A stretch of DNA of 8,636 nucleotides from Clostridiales bacterium (GTDB lineage: Bacteria > Bacillota > Clostridia > Lachnospirales > Lachnospiraceae): NCBI GenBank assembly GCA_021204765.1, contig JAJPYU010000047.1:1-8636 (forward strand), read 5' to 3'. How positions within the stretch are numbered: position 1 is the first letter of the stretch; every line of letters starts with the position of its first letter. Under the pieces are notes generated by a model that was not told where the DNA came from, did not search any database, and saw only the letters and a list, made by a program, of their open reading frames with translations. Both the position numbers and the translations under genes were made by a program. This document shows, one piece after another, positions 7,101-8,636 of this stretch.

Positions 7101-7489
7101 ATCTCATCGGCCGTCTCAGGCAGGGTGCCCTCCAGGACTGTTGGAATATTTATCTTGCTTCCCAGGGTGCGGACCAGAGCCTCGCTGTGGCTTCCTTCCA
7201 CCTCAGTGAAAACACTCTCGGAAAACTCGCCCTCCGCTGCCAGCACGTCATCCAGCGCAGCCAGGGCATCCACGTCATCGTCGGTGAGGCCCAGAGTGGA
7301 GGATACCTGTATGTCAAAAAGGGACTGCTCGTCAAAAAGGGCGTCCGCAGACCAGCGCAGGTCATTGCAGGCCGCGCGAAGCCCTGTCAGCATGGCCACA
7401 CCCAGGGCAGTGATCACCATGATGGAGACAAAACGCTTCTTCTCATGTCCTATTGTGCGAAATATATCCTTTACCAGTGCCCTGTTCAT
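4103..7489 (-). CDS. FtsX/MacB-like ABC transporter permease with giant extracellular coiled coil
   Basis: A 1128-residue permease with two FtsX-like halves. Predicted order (numbered from the GTG one codon upstream of the chosen ATG): TM1 about 22-40; extracellular domain 41-600 containing a long coiled coil (about 245-380 and 427-575); TM2-4 at about 601-622, 648-676 and 693-716; TM5 at 767-790; a second extracellular domain 791-993; TM6-8 at about 994-1018, 1054-1075 and 1090-1114. The cytoplasmic coupling motif typical of the family appears once per half: RGLIGTYKALGF (629-640) and RELATIKVLGFF (1029-1040). The C-terminus DPAEALKSVE is also typical. The partner ATPase lies 111 bases upstream. 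ATG at 7489 is preferred over the adjoining GTG because AGGA lies eight bases before it. Such type VII systems work in export, lipoprotein handling or mechanotransmission; the substrate is unknown. Large permeases with inserted coiled coils of this kind are known in Firmicutes and Actinobacteria. Confidence 0.93.
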   Translation of the reverse strand: MNRALVKDIFRTIGHEKKRFVSIMVITALGVAMLTGLRAACNDLRWSADALFDEQSLFDIQVSSTLGLTDDDVDALAALDDVLAAEGEFSESVFTEVEGSHSEALVRTLGSKINIPTVLEGTLPETADEIAVTQTYLDDTGKKPGDTLEFTEEIENADTDPYFKNTEFVITASVLDPFDINNTAGACSFRSTSTTDYTFFVAPAAVDTDIYTSVYVTVAGASELMCYEDEYNSLIENVRNEINTTLKSERQQARYDRVYGEAMDEYNDAYDEAMSAIDDAQAGIDDGRKEIADAQAKIDDGWEQYNNGVTQLEDGKSELESQEASANAQIASAQAQINDGYSGLDEVKTQLDEAAETIADGQAQLDAAQEELDAAKEETLTGIDEGMAQITDKVDPDQIDELKAQLQTVIHRLTAMGDTGSETLKGLEDQLSELEAAEEALQQLEAARNEALAQFDAAQAEIDDQQVALDAGRQQYEDGLTQWQAGKDELDAAQAELDKQAASGRAQIAGAWETINESEQELQDAYDELTEGQAELDNALKEVEDGQRELDDNKEEALSELADAKAGIDDIEMAKWYIQSRTSLSGYSNVDSDSTSIEAFATFLPVIFLVVAILISLTAITRMVEEERGLIGTYKALGFNDHEIRGKYVLFGAASSLSGGIIGVFCGFVVLPKIIFSFFAVMYTLPYYLIRLMPAWAIVGVFIFVAGVLLAILYAVEGNLREAPAELMRPETPKVGKRILIERIPAFWKRLSFLNKVTARNLFRYKKRMAMTIIGIMGCTGLLVCSFAIRNTVTDLMPKQYENVNRYDILAVALATDNDRLVSYMDDTENIDGYINLEVDSVSIENNDGEEMSVQMLVIPEGAEISDFIKIADTKGNETGLATDGIMVTRSIGDVPGLSDGSSATIMDLSLNETNVDVSMVTENYLGDMIYVSETYYDEHFGQQMEQNAVLVRLTDSCNEDDPVAYSKELGARDGVISTISTQTLKDEFSQAFTLINVVVYVILVMAAALAFVVLFTLSTTNISERQRELATIKVLGFFDREVHLYVNKETLILAAIGTVLGLPAGYVFIRLISLALKIPSVYFDISVHVSTYVICAAISMAFALIVNFITNGILNRIDPAEALKSVE
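6003..6124 (-). repeat. internal repeat in the permease coiled-coil coding DNA
   Basis: A 17-base string beginning TCGGCCTGGGCC occurs at 6003-6019 and again at 6108-6124, exactly 105 bases (35 codons, five heptads) apart. It encodes DAAQAELDKQ and DAAQAEIDDQ. This supports growth of the coiled coil by in-frame duplication of whole heptads. Confidence 0.6.
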
Positions 7490-7600
7490 CACTCTTATCC
7501 TGCATTATCTGTCTGCTTTAACTGTCGTCCTGCATTGTTGCGCCAGCTTTCAGAGGCAGTTGCCGTCCGGCGCTGCGCTGTCCGACTTAAAGCCTCAGCT
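7490..7600 (-). other. ATPase-permease intergenic gap with duplicated 9-mer
   Basis: This 111-base gap has no terminator or clear promoter, so the two ABC genes are likely co-transcribed. AATGCAGGA occurs twice on the minus strand (7528-7536 and 7498-7506), 30 bases apart. The second copy supplies the AGGA ribosome site of the permease. The first reads as a five-codon mini-ORF (MQDDS). Confidence 0.45.
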
Positions 7601-8302
7601 CTACCATTCAATCTCTTCAACTGAGGCGGGATGATCATTTAAGCGCATCTCCACCACCTTGCCGCTGCGGAAGCGTATCAGCCTGTCTGCCATAGGCGCC
7701 AGGGCTGAGTTGTGGGTGATCAGTATCAGAGTCACGCCTTCATCATGGCAGGTATCCTGTAAGAGCTTTAATATCTGCCTGCCGGTAGCATAGTCCAGTG
7801 CTCCCGTGGGCTCATCGCAGAGCAGTATCTTGGGATTTTTCGCCAGGGCTCTCGCTATGGACACCCTCTGCTGCTCCCCGCCGGAGAGCTGTGCCGGGAA
7901 ATTATCCATCCGGTCTTCCAGCCCCACTTTCTTAAGTGTCTCCGCCGCATCCAGGGAATCCTCGCAAATCTGTGCCGCCAGCTCCACATTCTCCAGAGCC
8001 GTCAGGTTCGGCACCAGATTGTAGAACTGGAACACGAATCCTATATCGCTGCGGCGATACCCGGTCAGCTTTGCCTTGTCATATCCCGTGATATCACATC
8101 CGTCCACCATTATCTTCCCCCCGGTGGCCGTGTCCATACCACCCAGAATATTGAGGGCCGTCGTCTTCCCGGCGCCTGACGCCCCCAGAATGATAGCCAG
8201 CTCCCCTTTCTCCACGATAAACGAGGAATCGTCCAGAGCCAGTATCTCCTGCTCCCCGACGATGTACTTTTTCGTTATGTTATTAAATTCAATATAAGCC
8301 AC
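7601..8302 (-). CDS. ABC transporter ATP-binding protein, MacB/LolD type
   Basis: Cytoplasmic ATPase subunit for the permease encoded directly downstream. All catalytic motifs of an ABC ATPase are visible (233-residue numbering): Walker A GASGAGKT at 40-47, Q-loop Gln92, signature LSGGEQQR at 139-146, Walker B ILLCDEP at 159-165 with catalytic Glu164, D-loop GALD just after, and the H-loop His197 in ITHN. The strict LSGGEQQR signature, the DEPTGALD string and the short length place it with LolD/MacB/FtsE-like ATPases that pair with FtsX-fold permeases. There is no ATG in frame. GTG at 8302 is chosen because GGAGG (8310-8314) lies seven bases upstream; the GTG at 8308 would sit almost on top of that site. 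The next residues, AYIEFNNITKKY, are typical of this family's N-terminus. Confidence 0.96.
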   Translation of the reverse strand: MAYIEFNNITKKYIVGEQEILALDDSSFIVEKGELAIILGASGAGKTTALNILGGMDTATGGKIMVDGCDITGYDKAKLTGYRRSDIGFVFQFYNLVPNLTALENVELAAQICEDSLDAAETLKKVGLEDRMDNFPAQLSGGEQQRVSIARALAKNPKILLCDEPTGALDYATGRQILKLLQDTCHDEGVTLILITHNSALAPMADRLIRFRSGKVVEMRLNDHPASVEEIEW

Positions 8303-8458
8303 CGTCACACCTCCATACTGCAGTGCAATTCAATGGCACAAACGGGAGAAACAATTCACGGGAAAGCATTTCCTGCTTTTTGGCGAACTCATTTCACACG
8401 GGTGCCATACAACGGATATTGTACTCCCCGGGTGCGAAATTATGTATTAAAATATTGT
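8303..8458 (-). promoter_or_regulatory. leader/promoter region of the ABC transporter unit with inverted repeat
   Basis: No gene is supported here. A -10-like TACAAT (8418-8423, minus strand) lacks a good -35. It overlaps an inverted repeat TACAA-6-TTGTA (8408-8423), itself bracketed by two copies of CGGGTGC on the plus strand (8399-8405 and 8429-8435, 30 bases apart). A second small inverted repeat, AAAGCA-5-TGCTTT, lies at 8363-8379. This pattern would suit a regulated promoter with an operator, but the promoter itself is weakly supported. Confidence 0.35.
8310..8314 (-). promoter_or_regulatory. ribosome binding site that decides the ABC ATPase start
   Basis: Minus-strand GGAGG lies seven bases before GTG at 8302 and only one base before GTG at 8308, so translation should start at 8302. 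Confidence 0.75.
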
Positions 8459-8488
8459 AAAAAAAGACGCGGCCCGAAGGTCGCGTCT
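8459..8488 (-). terminator. strong intrinsic terminator upstream of the ABC unit
   Basis: Minus-strand stem AGACGCG/CGCGTCT (8482-8488 with 8465-8471) continues, after one mismatch, into CC/GG capped by a UUCG tetraloop, and is followed by U7 (8459-8465, the first U also pairing in the stem). There is no U run on the other strand, so it ends leftward transcripts that begin to the right, at or beyond the window edge, and isolates the ABC genes from them. Confidence 0.88.
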
Positions 8489-8636
8489 GAAATACTGTTC
8501 CCACGCACTCCTTCATTGGCCGAAGTCGCTTGAAAATCCCATAATTTTGCCTGCAGAAAACGCATTTTTCTGTGTCCGAACTCAGTATATTTTCAGCAAA
8601 AATTTGCACATTCCGCGCCAAGACGCCCTGTTTATA
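8489..8636 (-). other. right-edge segment, no supported gene
   Basis: About 148 bases lead into the terminator. One minus-strand frame is open from the window edge but runs straight through the terminator hairpin and resembles no family I know. A -10-like TATACT at 8585-8590 (no -35) and a GCAAA-2-TTTGC inverted repeat (8596-8607) are the only other signals. It is either the 3' untranslated end of an off-window gene or part of a small RNA. Confidence 0.3.

Noticed and set aside
8394..8621. 75-codon minus-strand ORF with a TTG start
   Set aside because: It crosses the strong terminator at 8459-8488 and continues into the ABC leader; no ribosome site and no recognisable family.

Overview
The window reads like a chromosomal segment of a Gram-positive anaerobe of the class Clostridia, most likely a Lachnospiraceae-type gut bacterium. 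The evidence is strong GGAGG-type ribosome sites, clostridial-looking MATE, ThrH and Rrf2 proteins, an FtsX-like permease with a giant extracellular coiled coil, and roughly 50-55% GC in most genes. This assignment is inferred from family resemblance only. Every gene I can support lies on the minus strand, so the window reads from right to left.

From the right edge leftwards: (1) about 150 bases with no convincing gene, ending in a very strong intrinsic terminator (8459-8488). (2) A two-gene ABC transporter unit: a MacB/LolD-type ATPase (7601-8302) followed by a 1128-residue permease (4103-7489). The permease's first extracellular domain carries an approximately 330-residue coiled coil that looks like a symmetric hairpin. 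(3) A promoter with an extended -10 and tandem 10-bp repeats, driving a tight two-gene operon: thrH (a HAD-type phosphoserine phosphatase/homoserine phosphotransferase) and an Rrf2-family regulator with three candidate Fe-S cysteines. (4) A solitary tRNA-Pro(CGG) gene with its own promoter, a structured trailer and an intrinsic terminator. (5) An AT-rich patch (about 1490-2535, near 37% GC in sampled lines against about 55% in the MATE gene). It holds a DUF1016/YhcG-type nuclease gene cut off just after its active-site lysine, and a possible unidentified coding remnant upstream of it. (6) A complete MATE efflux gene whose start codon lies inside the last codons of the truncated nuclease ORF, closed by a GC-rich hairpin.

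The ABC ATPase and permease should form one exporter or mechanotransmission-type complex. ThrH and Rrf2 are clearly co-transcribed; a link between serine supply and cysteine/Fe-S sensing is attractive but inferred. The nuclease-MATE junction looks like the scar of a deletion or recombination event that put an efflux pump under the expression signals of a decayed foreign gene. I see no CRISPR array, no complete mobile element and no clearly new multi-gene system. The most unusual items are the nuclease-MATE junction and the architecture of the permease stalk.
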